DNA of 64,000 nt. Origin: Prevotella sp. GTDB taxonomy: Bacteria; Bacteroidota; Bacteroidia; Bacteroidales; Bacteroidaceae. Location of the stretch: positions 1-64,000 of the forward strand of contig JAFPVW010000128.1 of NCBI GenBank assembly GCA_017395215.1. Reading direction: 5' to 3'. The notes below the pieces were generated by a model. That model was not told where the DNA came from. It worked only from the letters and a program-made list of their open reading frames with translations, and searched no databases. The stretch's first letter is position 1. Every line of letters begins with the position of its first letter. The translations under genes and the position numbers were made by a program. Below are positions 1 through 8,462 of the stretch, in pieces.

Positions 1-7
1 AGGAAAC

Positions 8-270
8 ATCCTACACTCCCGACACTTCCTACACCGGTTGAACTTTCTTAGGTGTAGGAAGTGTCGGGAGTGTAGGATAAAAAGTGCGAATGACAACTAT
101 AATAGCAAAAAAGGGCGGATTCATCGGCAAAAACGCGCTCTCAGACAACCATCGGAGACAGGAACCGACACCTGAACCAACACCTACGGCAAAAGGCGGC
201 GGGTTACGGACAAAAGGCGGCGGGTTACGGGCAAAAGGCGCCGGGTTTTGCCAAAAAGGCGGCGGGTTAT
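8..270 (+). repeat. Dispersed hairpin element, copy A
   Basis: The element opens with a perfect 28-bp inverted repeat (8-35 against 51-78) around a 15-nt loop. Next comes a block beginning AAAAAGTGCGAATGACAAC that is also present in copy B (39864-40175). A variable stretch and a GAACCGACACC-type motif follow, then four spaced copies of a GGCGGCGGGTT core near 196-267 (one reads GGCGCCGGGTT). No convincing ORF lies here; the short ORFs over the array come from the repeat. The copy ends just before a hairpin and the 3' end of the leftward DUF6057 gene. With copy B it defines a family of at least two members. Its function is unknown. A miniature mobile element or a structured RNA/terminator are the main alternatives. 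Confidence 0.8.
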
Positions 271-275
271 GAATA

Positions 276-311
276 TTCCACGGCGCGGAACAAATGTTTC
301 ACGCCGTGGAA
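276..311 (-). terminator. Hairpin after the DUF6057 gene
   Basis: TTCCACGGCG (276-285) pairs perfectly with CGCCGTGGAA (302-311), and the inner bases extend the stem. It lies 5 nt past the 3' end of the leftward gene. There is no strong T tract, so termination is likely but not certain. Confidence 0.5.
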
Positions 312-316
312 CATCG

Positions 317-2146
317 TCAATAGAGCTTCTGCCCCCTGACGAGGAAGTATTCGTAATAGAAAGTATTGCCGAAACGGGGATAGAACACCTCGCGCATCTG
401 CGCCTCGCTCATGCCCTGACACTGCTGGGCAAAGGCCATGAAGTCGTTGTACGACTGGACGATCTCCTTGTCGAACGGCATGTGGCTGATGTCCACCTGA
501 TGCTCCAGCTGGCCGTATAGGTAGGCGGCCTCCTGGAAGTGGGTGGGCATGCGCTCGCCGACGTGGCTCTGGGCGTACTGGAAGAATCGCGGCCAGAACA
601 TCTGGATGTCCTTCATCCACAGGGCTGCAATGAGGGCCTGCTCCTGGTAGAGCTTGTCGTCGCTGTTGGTATTGACAAACTGCGTCATAAGGAACTTCTC
701 GACCAGGGTGTTGTCGCTGCCCAGCAAGTCGCCGCTCGTCATCAGGTGGAAAATCGGCTCAAACCGCTTGTCGGCGCGCAGCTTCTCGGGGTGGCCGAGG
801 AACTGGCGGTAGCTGTCGGCCCACGCGCTGTGGTAGCGGGTGTGGCTGAGCAGGTCGAGATATTTGCTGGCCACGCGGTCCTCGCCGTTGAGGAGCGAAC
901 AGAGTGCCAGATACTTGAGGTACTCGGCGCGCCACCCCATCTCGACGCCGTCCTCCAGGCACCAGCGGTAGCAGTAGTTCAGCAGACCGTAGTGGTAGTA
1001 GATGGAGCGTCCCACGACCTGCGTCATGCTGACGTGGATGGGCGACGCCGAAGCCTTGGCACCAGTCTTGTAGTGATACATCTTGTCGCCCTGCTGACCT
1101 AAGCGGAAGAGGGCCAGGTTCTTCATCATGACGATGGCGCGCGTGGGCTCGTCTTCAACGTAGGCGGCCTCACTGAGAATGCCCTCCCAGTCGCTGTTCT
1201 CCATGCAGCGCACCATGCGCAGCTCCTTGTGGAAGTTGTAGTCGCGGTACCAGTAGCGGCTGACACCCCAGACCAGCACGCCAAGCAGCACCAGCTGGCA
1301 GGCGCCCCAGACCAGGGGACGGCGGACTGACGACTCGCGGTCGCGGCTGTAGAGGGCGGCCATGGCCACGAGCGATGCCGACAGTATATAATACGGTATA
1401 TAGTAGGCGTGGTACTCCTGGTCGATGACGAAGAGGGGCAGCCCCGTCCACCAGATGTTCTGAATGCCCGTCTGGTAGAACACGAAGTTATAGTAGTACA
1501 GGGGCCAGAAGACGATGCAGAGCAGGCCGACGACCGTTGCCACCACACGGCCCGTCAGAGTCATGTCCTTCAGCCGCCACGACAGCACGGCCATGAGCAG
1601 CGTCGACAGCAGTCCGTAGAAGCCGATGAGCGAATAGAGCACGGCGGTGCTGAGCACCATGTAGAGCGGGCGCATGTAGAGCTTGGCGGGCAGCAGCCGG
1701 TAGAGCCACACGCTGGCCACGGCCACGGTGGTGCCGATGGTGGCGGCGAAGAAGTGGCCGCGCAGCTTCAGGTAGTAAATCCAGTAGCCCAGGTCGACGT
1801 CGGTAATCAGCAGGGCCGCCACGGGGATGAGCAGCACCAGGCCCCACTTCATCGGGATGCGGAACGTGCGCCAGAGGACGGCCATGAGCAGCGCCCACCA
1901 CAGGCAGAGCAGCGTGACGCCTATCCACGGATGGTAGAAGAACTCGGTGAACCACGTGCCGAGCCACGTCAGCAGCCAGCCGGCGGTCACCATCTGCTGC
2001 CGCAGGAACAGCGGCGTGTCGAGAAACAGGTTCAGCTCCTGCACCTTCCAGAGATATTCATCCTCGAGCGTCAGCAGGAAATATGCGGTTGTCGCCAGTG
2101 CTGCCACGAGCACCACGGGGACCGCCAATCTCAGTTTATCCTTCAT
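317..2146 (-). CDS. DUF6057-type multispanning membrane protein
   Basis: A 609-residue protein. The first third to half is a run of hydrophobic segments, with a signal-anchor at residues 7-28 and several further helices to about residue 300. The C-terminal half is soluble and rich in aromatic and acidic residues, perhaps helical repeats. It is a paralogue of the protein at 54826-56334; both share an N-terminal block around NLFLxTPLF and QQMVxAG. I assign it to DUF6057 from family knowledge; the biochemical role is unknown. The start is the ATG at 2146; a GTG immediately upstream is also in frame. It is about 100 residues longer at the C-terminus than its paralogue. A 7-bp repeat lies directly before the start. 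Confidence 0.8.
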   Translation of the reverse strand: MKDKLRLAVPVVLVAALATTAYFLLTLEDEYLWKVQELNLFLDTPLFLRQQMVTAGWLLTWLGTWFTEFFYHPWIGVTLLCLWWALLMAVLWRTFRIPMKWGLVLLIPVAALLITDVDLGYWIYYLKLRGHFFAATIGTTVAVASVWLYRLLPAKLYMRPLYMVLSTAVLYSLIGFYGLLSTLLMAVLSWRLKDMTLTGRVVATVVGLLCIVFWPLYYYNFVFYQTGIQNIWWTGLPLFVIDQEYHAYYIPYYILSASLVAMAALYSRDRESSVRRPLVWGACQLVLLGVLVWGVSRYWYRDYNFHKELRMVRCMENSDWEGILSEAAYVEDEPTRAIVMMKNLALFRLGQQGDKMYHYKTGAKASASPIHVSMTQVVGRSIYYHYGLLNYCYRWCLEDGVEMGWRAEYLKYLALCSLLNGEDRVASKYLDLLSHTRYHSAWADSYRQFLGHPEKLRADKRFEPIFHLMTSGDLLGSDNTLVEKFLMTQFVNTNSDDKLYQEQALIAALWMKDIQMFWPRFFQYAQSHVGERMPTHFQEAAYLYGQLEHQVDISHMPFDKEIVQSYNDFMAFAQQCQGMSEAQMREVFYPRFGNTFYYEYFLVRGQKLY

Positions 2147-2180
2147 CACTTTTCACTCTTCACTTTTCACTTTTCACTTC
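2147..2180 (-). repeat. AAAGTGA-type tandem heptamer next to a start codon
   Basis: Read on the minus strand this is about four to five imperfect copies of GTGAAAA/GTGAAGA that run straight into the start codon of the DUF6057 gene. It would form its 5' untranslated region and ribosome-binding zone. Confidence 0.6.
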
Positions 2181-2249
2181 TTACAGGGTGCAAATGTATA
2201 TAAAAAAAATGAATTTGCTGCCAATCGAAGGAAAAAACTGCACGAAACG

Positions 2250-2281
2250 TTGTGCTATTCCAATTATTTTTCGTACTTTTG
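2250..2281 (+). promoter_or_regulatory. Bacteroidetes-type promoter for pta
   Basis: TTG at 2250-2252, a 21-nt spacer and TACTTTTG at 2274-2281 match the Bacteroidetes -33/-7 consensus. It leaves a leader of roughly 40 nt before the pta ATG. Confidence 0.75.
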
Positions 2282-2325
2282 CAATCTCTTCAGACCAAAG
2301 TACATTTATTATACTGAAACAAACT

Positions 2326-3336
2326 ATGGATTTATTAAGTCAAATCGTTGCGCGTGCCAAGTCAAACAAGCAGCGCATCGTGCTCCCCGAAGCTACGGAG
2401 GAGCGCACACTCCGTGCAGCCGACAAAGTGCTGGCTGACGGCGTCGCTAACATCATTCTCCTGGGCAACCCCGACGAGATTAACGGACTCGCCGCTGAGT
2501 GGGGCCTCGAGAACATCGGCAAGGCCACCATCATCGACCCGCTGACCAGCCCGAAGGCTGAGGAGTATGCCGAGAAGCTGGCCGAACTGCGCAAGTCGAA
2601 GGGCATGACCATCGAGCAGGCCCGCGAACTGGTGAAGAACCCGCTCTACTACGGCTGTATGATCATCAAGACCGAAGGGGCCGACGGACAGATCAGCGGT
2701 GCCCTCTCGACGACGGGCGACACCCTGCGCCCCGCCCTGCAGATCATCAAGTGCCAGCCCGGCATCACCTGCGTCAGCGGCGGACTGCTGCTCATCTCGA
2801 AGCAGAAGCAGTATGGCGAGGACGGCGTGCTCGTGGTGGCCGACGTGGCCGTGACGCCCATGCCCGATGCCAACCAGCTGGCTCAGATTGCCGTCTGCAC
2901 AGCACAGATGGCCAAGGCCGTGGCCGGTTTCGAGGATCCCCGCGTGGCCATGCTGAGCTTCTCGACGAAGGGTTCGGCCAAGCATGAGGTCTGCGACAAG
3001 GTGATTGAGGCCACCCGTCTGGCCAAGGAGATGGCTCCCGACCTGAAGATCGACGGCGAGCTGCAGGCCGATGCCGCCCTCGTGCCCTCAGTGGGTGCGA
3101 AGAAGGCTCCCGGCAGCGACATCGCCGGCAAGGCCAACGTGCTGGTGTTCCCGAACCTCGAGGTCGGAAATATCGGCTATAAGATGGTGCAGCGCCTCGG
3201 CGACGCCATCGCCATCGGTCCCGTCCTGCAGGGTATCGCCCGCCCGGTCAACGACCTCTCGCGCGGCTGCTCTGTCGACGACATCTACTACATGGTCGCC
3301 ATCACCGCCTGCCAGGCGATGGATGCGAAGAAGTAA
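2326..3336 (+). CDS. pta: Phosphate acetyltransferase
   Basis: Converts acetyl-CoA and phosphate to acetyl phosphate and CoA in the cytoplasm; with ackA it forms the acetate/ATP-yielding branch of fermentation. The 336-residue protein is the short, single-domain Pta type lacking the N-terminal regulatory domains of the long E. coli form. It begins with the typical LPEATEERTLRAAD segment and contains SGALSTTGDTLRPALQ and CVSGGLLL, conserved in phosphotransacetylases. The ATG at 2326 was chosen over an upstream in-frame start because it follows a good promoter at a sensible distance and matches the family N-terminus. ackA lies downstream with one small gene in between. Confidence 0.95.
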   Translation: MDLLSQIVARAKSNKQRIVLPEATEERTLRAADKVLADGVANIILLGNPDEINGLAAEWGLENIGKATIIDPLTSPKAEEYAEKLAELRKSKGMTIEQARELVKNPLYYGCMIIKTEGADGQISGALSTTGDTLRPALQIIKCQPGITCVSGGLLLISKQKQYGEDGVLVVADVAVTPMPDANQLAQIAVCTAQMAKAVAGFEDPRVAMLSFSTKGSAKHEVCDKVIEATRLAKEMAPDLKIDGELQADAALVPSVGAKKAPGSDIAGKANVLVFPNLEVGNIGYKMVQRLGDAIAIGPVLQGIARPVNDLSRGCSVDDIYYMVAITACQAMDAKK

Positions 3337-3385
3337 ATGGTATCATAGGAAACAAATTAGCACAAATTGAGATAAATATTCAGGG

Positions 3386-3817
3386 ATGACGCGCCAGGAG
3401 TATATGGAAATGTATGACGCAGTAGGAGTAGCCTTGGAAGTGCATGGTACCTTGGGACGAGGTATGGCCGAACAGGTGTACCAGGAAGCATTCGCTATTG
3501 AGATGAAACTGCGTGACATGGAAGTTGAACGCGAGAAAGTTTTGCGTATGACTTATAAAGGCGTGCCGATGGAAAAGACATACGTTGCCGACTTCTATTA
3601 CAAGGGGATTGTCATTGAGTTCAAGGCGGTTGATGAGATCACTTCCGACCACCGCGCCCAATTGCTGAATTATATGCGTATATGTCATCAAGACAGGGGC
3701 ATCCTCTTCAACTATGGCGAAAAGAACCTGCACACAGAGCGTTATTTGTACTTACCTGCTGAAGACCGATTCGTCCTTTTGACACACGAGAACTATAAAC
3801 TCTTTGTCACAGACTAA
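3386..3817 (+). CDS. GxxExxY family protein
   Basis: A 143-residue protein of the GxxExxY family. The naming motif is seen as GRGMAEQVYQEAF near residues 25-37. A PD-(D/E)xK-like core follows in the middle (VADFYYKGIVIEFKAV). The family is widespread in Bacteroidetes and is usually viewed as a nuclease-fold protein of unknown role. It sits between pta and ackA, which are normally adjacent. AATTAGCAC/AATTAGTGC-like sequences flank it at about 3357-3370 and 3829-3849. This suggests it arrived as a small mobile or repeat-associated cassette (inference). It is probably transcribed with pta and ackA. Confidence 0.85.
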   Translation: MTRQEYMEMYDAVGVALEVHGTLGRGMAEQVYQEAFAIEMKLRDMEVEREKVLRMTYKGVPMEKTYVADFYYKGIVIEFKAVDEITSDHRAQLLNYMRICHQDRGILFNYGEKNLHTERYLYLPAEDRFVLLTHENYKLFVTD

Positions 3818-3873
3818 AAACATTTATCCCAATTAGTGCCAATTAGTTTCTTAATAAATAATTTGTTTGAGAA

Positions 3874-5064
3874 ATGAAGATATTAGTTTTAAACTGCGGT
3901 TCGTCCTCTATCAAGTACGCACTGTACAACATGGACGACAAGAGTGTGATGACATCGGGCGGCGCCGAGCGCGTAGGCTTGGACGGCGCCTTTGTGAAGG
4001 TTAAGCTGGCCAACGGCGAGAAGAAGCAGATTATGCACGACATTCCCGAGCATACCGAGGGCGTGAAGTTCATCTTCTCACTGCTCACAGACCCTGAGAT
4101 TGGGGTCATCAAGAGTCTCGACGAGATTGACGCCGTAGGCCACCGCATGGTGCATGGCGGCGAGAAGTTCAACAAGTCGGTCATCTTGACCGACGAGGTG
4201 CTGAAGGAGTTCGAGAAGTGCTCCGACCTGGCCCCGCTTCACAACCCTGCCAACCTGAAGGGCGTCAACGCCGTGAAGGAGCTCATGCCGGGACTGCCCC
4301 AGGTGGGCGTCTTCGACACGGCCTTCCACCAGACCATGCCGCCGAAGGCATTCATGTATGCCATTCCCTACGAGCTGTACGAGAAGTACGGCATCCGCCG
4401 CTACGGCTTCCACGGCACCAGCCACCGCTATGTGTCGCAGCGCGCCTGCGAGTTCCTCGGCATTCCCGCTGAGGGCACGAAGATGGTGACCTGCCACGTG
4501 GGTAACGGTGGCTCTATCGCTGCTGTCGTCGACGGCAAGTGCATCGACACGTCGATGGGTCTGACGCCGCTCGAGGGCCTGGTGATGGGCACGCGCGCTG
4601 GCGACATCGACGGCGGTGCCGTGACGTTCATCGAGAAGAAGCTCGGCCTCGACGCCGACGGCATGTCGAACCTGCTCAACAAGAAGAGCGGCGTGGCCGG
4701 CCTGACGGGCGGAAGCAGTGACATGCGCGACGTGGAGAACGCTGCCAAGAGCGGCGACAAGCGCGCCCAGCTGGCACAGGACATGTACTTCTACCGCATC
4801 AAGAAATACATCGGTGCCTACGCTGCCGCCATGGGCGGTCTCGACGTGGTGGTATTCACCGCCGGCGTCGGCGAGAACCAGATTGGCATGCGCTCCGAGG
4901 TCTGTAAGAACATGGAGTTCCTGGGCATCAAGTTCGACGAACAGAAGAACAACGTGCGCGGCGAGGAGGCCATCATCTCGGCCGACGACTCACGCGTGAA
5001 GGTTGTCGTCATCCCCACCGACGAGGAGCTGATGATTGCCACCGACACGATGAACCTGCTGTAG
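3874..5064 (+). CDS. ackA: Acetate kinase
   Basis: Transfers phosphate from acetyl phosphate to ADP, giving acetate and ATP. The 396-residue length is normal for AckA. Visible family signatures are the N-terminal LVLNCGSSSIKYAL, GHRMVHGG, the FDTAFHQTMP segment, RRYGFHGTSH and the C-terminal VVFTAGVGEN. It forms an acetate pathway unit with pta upstream. The gene for a membrane TPR/AraC regulator begins 4 nt after its stop and may share its transcript. Confidence 0.97.
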   Translation: MKILVLNCGSSSIKYALYNMDDKSVMTSGGAERVGLDGAFVKVKLANGEKKQIMHDIPEHTEGVKFIFSLLTDPEIGVIKSLDEIDAVGHRMVHGGEKFNKSVILTDEVLKEFEKCSDLAPLHNPANLKGVNAVKELMPGLPQVGVFDTAFHQTMPPKAFMYAIPYELYEKYGIRRYGFHGTSHRYVSQRACEFLGIPAEGTKMVTCHVGNGGSIAAVVDGKCIDTSMGLTPLEGLVMGTRAGDIDGGAVTFIEKKLGLDADGMSNLLNKKSGVAGLTGGSSDMRDVENAAKSGDKRAQLAQDMYFYRIKKYIGAYAAAMGGLDVVVFTAGVGENQIGMRSEVCKNMEFLGIKFDEQKNNVRGEEAIISADDSRVKVVVIPTDEELMIATDTMNLL

Positions 5065-5068
5065 GCTG

Positions 5069-6763
5069 ATGAACGGCCTGCTAAGGAAAAGCCTGACAAC
5101 CATCGCCCTGCTGCTGGCCTGCGCCGGCAGCAGGGCTGATGTCGTTGACTCGCTGCTCAGGGCGTTCGAGAGAAATGCCGACCTGCAGGCCGCCAACCGG
5201 CTGATGCGCATCTACAGCGAGGCCGACCTCTGCGACCCCATTACCTATGGCAACGCTGCATCGAAGGATTCGCTGCGCATGGAGGTGTGGTACTGGACGG
5301 GCGAGTACTACTATGCCCGTCAGCGCTATCAGGATGCCGTGAAGCTGGCCCAACGGGCTCTGCCCCTGCTGCGTGCCAGCAATAATCACGACGAGGAGGC
5401 CGACTGCCTGAACCTGCTGGCCATCAGTCATATACGTCTGAGCAACTACGACGAGGCAGCCACCTACGCCAAGCTCTGCTACCAGCTCGACAAGCAGAGC
5501 GGCGACAACGACCGCATAAGCTCCAGCCTGAATACGCTGGCTGGCATCTATATGTCAGCCAACCAGCCTAACGAGGCTGAGCAGTACATCACAAAGGCGC
5601 TCGCGCTGACCGACGAGACGAAGAACCCGCAGCGCAAGGCAGTACTCTTAGGCATGGCCTCCGAGGTCTACCACGCCATGGGCAACGACCAGCGGGCACT
5701 GGAATATGCCGACGCCGCCTACAACATAGAGGAGAAGTTAGGGCGCGAGGACCATGCCAAGGTACGCATGGCGCAGAAGGCATCGGTGCTCATAGGACTC
5801 CATCGCTACCGCGAGGCGCAACAGCTGCTGCAACAGGTCATTCCCGCCTTCCGCGAGAAGGGCAACCAGCAGTCGCTCGGCATCAGCTGCAACAAGATGG
5901 GCATGACTCTGCTCTCGCTGGAACGCCCCGCCGAGGCCCTACCCTACTTCCGCGAGGCAGCACAGATCTTCCGCCAGCTGCACGACACCTACAACGAGCT
6001 GCACGCCCAAAAGGGTATCTATGAGTCGCTCTGGATTACCAGCCCTGACTCGGCACGCACCGAGCTGGACCGTTTCAACGCCCTGAAGGACTCGCTCTAC
6101 AACAACGCCACGGCCGAGAGTCTGGCTCGCTTCAAGGCTGAGTTCGAGACCGACGAGCTACGCTTGGAAAAGCAAGAGGAGCAACAAGCCAAGCGGCGTG
6201 CCATCCTTATAGGCATTGCCACCACCTTATTATTATTAGTGCTGGCAGCCGTCATCTGGTATGCCATGCGCCGACGCAACCAGCGCCAGAACCTGATCAA
6301 CCAGCAACTCAGCGCCGACATACTGGAACTGCGCGAGAAGTACAAGCAGCTGCAGATACACTACGACAACGCCCTCATCACCAAGTCGGAAGGCGGCAAC
6401 GCGCAGGACTCCGTGAAGCCCGCCGACCGCGAACTGATGGAGCAGATCGTGAACATCATCAACGAACAGCTCAGCCAAGGGCAGGCCGACGCCGCCACCG
6501 TGGCCGAGCGGCTGAACATGAGTCCCTTCCAACTGCGCCAGCGACTGACGACCCTCACCGGCGAGACGCCGCAGTCGTTCATTCAGACCATCCGCATGCG
6601 GCGCGCACGCCACCTGCTGGACCATAATTCCGAGCTTACCATCACCCAGATTGCAGCCCTTTGCGGTTACAACGACACACCCAATTTCACCCGTGCGTTT
6701 AAGAAAGCTTTCGGCCTAACCCCTTCGCAATACCAGGAAAAACAGGGCCATTTGACGAAATGA
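5069..6763 (+). CDS. Membrane-anchored TPR/AraC-type regulator
   Basis: A 564-residue protein with, in order, a signal sequence (1-23), a TPR-rich region of helical repeats (about 75-320), a transmembrane helix at about 378-400, a short coiled linker, and a C-terminal AraC-type double helix-turn-helix (about 456-560; QIAALCGYNDTPNFTRAFKKAFG is typical of the second HTH). The topology predicts a periplasmic TPR sensor and a cytoplasmic DNA-binding domain, a one-protein signal path known in Bacteroidetes. Its ligand and targets are unknown. Starting 4 nt after ackA, it may be co-transcribed and could respond to envelope or fermentation state (inference). Confidence 0.85.
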   Translation: MNGLLRKSLTTIALLLACAGSRADVVDSLLRAFERNADLQAANRLMRIYSEADLCDPITYGNAASKDSLRMEVWYWTGEYYYARQRYQDAVKLAQRALPLLRASNNHDEEADCLNLLAISHIRLSNYDEAATYAKLCYQLDKQSGDNDRISSSLNTLAGIYMSANQPNEAEQYITKALALTDETKNPQRKAVLLGMASEVYHAMGNDQRALEYADAAYNIEEKLGREDHAKVRMAQKASVLIGLHRYREAQQLLQQVIPAFREKGNQQSLGISCNKMGMTLLSLERPAEALPYFREAAQIFRQLHDTYNELHAQKGIYESLWITSPDSARTELDRFNALKDSLYNNATAESLARFKAEFETDELRLEKQEEQQAKRRAILIGIATTLLLLVLAAVIWYAMRRRNQRQNLINQQLSADILELREKYKQLQIHYDNALITKSEGGNAQDSVKPADRELMEQIVNIINEQLSQGQADAATVAERLNMSPFQLRQRLTTLTGETPQSFIQTIRMRRARHLLDHNSELTITQIAALCGYNDTPNFTRAFKKAFGLTPSQYQEKQGHLTK

Positions 6764-6809
6764 CAATAGTTTTTTACGAAATGATAACGGCCGATTGAAC
6801 AAAAAGTTG

Positions 6810-6817
6810 TATCTTTG
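6810..6817 (+). promoter_or_regulatory. -7 box, TATCTTTG
   Basis: An exact TAnnTTTG match about 25 nt before a 39-codon ORF. No TTG at the ideal spacing was found, so only the -7 half is supported. Confidence 0.5.
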
Positions 6818-6842
6818 CACCGCCGTTAACAAAAAAACGTAC

Positions 6843-6962
6843 ATGCCAAAGACGAAATACCAAGAGTCGACCATGGAGTTTGCAATGAACTACCTGGACA
6901 AACTGCTCCGCATGGAGGAAATGGTCAGGCAGAACGTTGAGGCGAAAAAGCAGAAAGCGTAA
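6843..6962 (+). CDS. Small hypothetical protein, 39 residues
   Basis: ATG at 6843 to TAA at 6960-6962. The peptide is charged and helical in character, with Met, Glu, Lys and Arg throughout and no signal peptide. It follows a TATCTTTG box and lies 26 nt before a secreted-protein gene, so it may be the first cistron of that transcript. I do not recognise the family. It could be a real small protein or a leader ORF. Confidence 0.5.
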   Translation: MPKTKYQESTMEFAMNYLDKLLRMEEMVRQNVEAKKQKA

Positions 6963-6988
6963 TTATAAACCTTTTAAATTATTAGCTT

Positions 6989-7636
6989 ATGAAAACTAAG
7001 ACAATGACACGTACGCTGATGGCATTTGCCATGCTGTTTGCTGTACAGACCAGCGCCAATGCACAGCTTGGCGGACTGCTGAAGAAGGCTAAGAACGCTG
7101 CCGAGAAAACGGTAAAGAATCCACTGGGCGGAACCGACAACACAACCGTCGTCACGACAACCACAACGACAACGACTTCCACTTCCGGCAGTGAAGCTAA
7201 AGCCACCCAGCCGGCCGACCCGATGGCAGAATACGTACAGGACATCGTCAACAAGAACTACCTGCTTGACGACCTGACCGACAAGAACCGCAATGCGAAA
7301 GCCGTAGCCGACTACAAATCGAAAGTCAACGCTAAAGTAAAGGCCGATTTAGCTCCCACGAAAATCTTAGGAACCTTCTCAACCAGCGTCGCCTGGCAGG
7401 GACTGCCCTTGTTCAAGATGCCGGAACTGAAGGACAAATACAGCTCGGTACAGGAGATGCAATTCAAGACCTTCTACGAGAAGGACGGCAAATACTATGT
7501 CGTGAAGAGCGCCTTCCGCCAGAGCATTCCCAAGGAGAACCCCAAGGACTTGGGCGCACAGCCCCAGAAGGACTACTGGCCCGGACTGGAGACACCCGTG
7601 GAGATTCCCGCCGACAAGATTCAAGGAAAATTCTAA
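6989..7636 (+). CDS. Secreted hypothetical protein with Thr tract
   Basis: A 215-residue protein with a clear signal peptide ending near ANA-Q at residues 24-26. A Lys/Ala segment follows, then a low-complexity threonine tract (about residues 53-65) that looks like a linker. The globular C-terminal part (about 75-215) is mixed alpha/beta. I do not recognise the family. It is probably periplasmic or outer-membrane associated. It is the first of three adjacent secreted proteins up to 9548; the next gene starts 24 nt downstream. Confidence 0.75.
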   Translation: MKTKTMTRTLMAFAMLFAVQTSANAQLGGLLKKAKNAAEKTVKNPLGGTDNTTVVTTTTTTTTSTSGSEAKATQPADPMAEYVQDIVNKNYLLDDLTDKNRNAKAVADYKSKVNAKVKADLAPTKILGTFSTSVAWQGLPLFKMPELKDKYSSVQEMQFKTFYEKDGKYYVVKSAFRQSIPKENPKDLGAQPQKDYWPGLETPVEIPADKIQGKF

Positions 7637-7660
7637 TTTTTTTTATTTACTAATTTAATA

Positions 7661-8416
7661 ATGTATAACATGAGAACAGTTAAACAAAGATGGAAGACCC
7701 TCGCTCTCGCTGCCATAGTGGCCGCAGGGCTGGGCTGCTCCCTCGATGCTGGAGCTGCTGCCTCGAAGCAAAGCGTCATGTGCGTGAAGACTAACACAGG
7801 GCAGTATTTTCCAGTTGTTCGAGTGAGCATGATGGTGGTGGCCGACGGTGCCAGCACTTTTGAGATTGTGCTCAAAGACGGACAGGGTGAAGCCGGCGTC
7901 GAGAGTATCAGCTTCGAAAAGCATGAGGAGATGATCGACTTCAGCCTCTACAAGACAGAGAGCGATGGAACTCCTTACATTGACACAAACAAGCCCTCAT
8001 GGATGATAACCAACACGGGCAAGTTTTACAAAATGATGAATGTTACCAGTATGCTGGCAAAGGAAAACAGCGACAAGTTCGACATCGTCACCTCTCAAGG
8101 TATAGAAAGCAATGTTAGCTCAGTATTCTTTATGCGTGGCGATGAAGACTATGTGAAGGATGTCGCAACAGACATTGAAGGTCCAGTGGCCGCTCCCTTG
8201 ACCGAGAAGCTGCAGCTTATGACTCCAATCAGCGAGTCGATGTCTATCTCGGGCTGTGGCAACGCCACGAAGGCTGTTGTCTATGCCATGGACGGTAAGC
8301 AAGTAACTGAGGCCGCTGTCAACGGTGGCAACACCACTATTTACGTCGGCAACCTGCCCGCAGGTGTCTACGTCGTGAACGTCGGCCACAAGAGCTTGAA
8401 GTTCGCCAAGAAATAA
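7661..8416 (+). CDS. Secreted protein with T9SS-like C-terminal domain
   Basis: A 251-residue protein. It has an N-terminal signal sequence; an internal ATG at 7670 gives a slightly cleaner signal and may be the true start. The C-terminal 45 residues (VVYAMDGKQV, then LPAGVYVVNVGHKSLKFAKK) have the beta-strand pattern of type IX secretion system type A sorting domains. That would direct export and surface attachment if the host has this system; no T9SS core genes are in the window. The central region is not recognised. Confidence 0.75.
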   Translation: MYNMRTVKQRWKTLALAAIVAAGLGCSLDAGAAASKQSVMCVKTNTGQYFPVVRVSMMVVADGASTFEIVLKDGQGEAGVESISFEKHEEMIDFSLYKTESDGTPYIDTNKPSWMITNTGKFYKMMNVTSMLAKENSDKFDIVTSQGIESNVSSVFFMRGDEDYVKDVATDIEGPVAAPLTEKLQLMTPISESMSISGCGNATKAVVYAMDGKQVTEAAVNGGNTTIYVGNLPAGVYVVNVGHKSLKFAKK

Positions 8417-8462
8417 TTTCTATTTACAACAATTCTAAACATCAAAAAAACGTAAGACAACT

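Noticed and set aside
84..520. Two short rightward frames near the window start
   Set aside because: They run across the hairpin element and into the antisense of the DUF6057 gene and consist of repeat-derived residues.
7661..8416. Lipoprotein call for the T9SS-tail protein based on a Cys near residue 26
   Set aside because: The residues before the Cys (GLGC context) do not give a standard lipobox, and a cleavable signal fits better.
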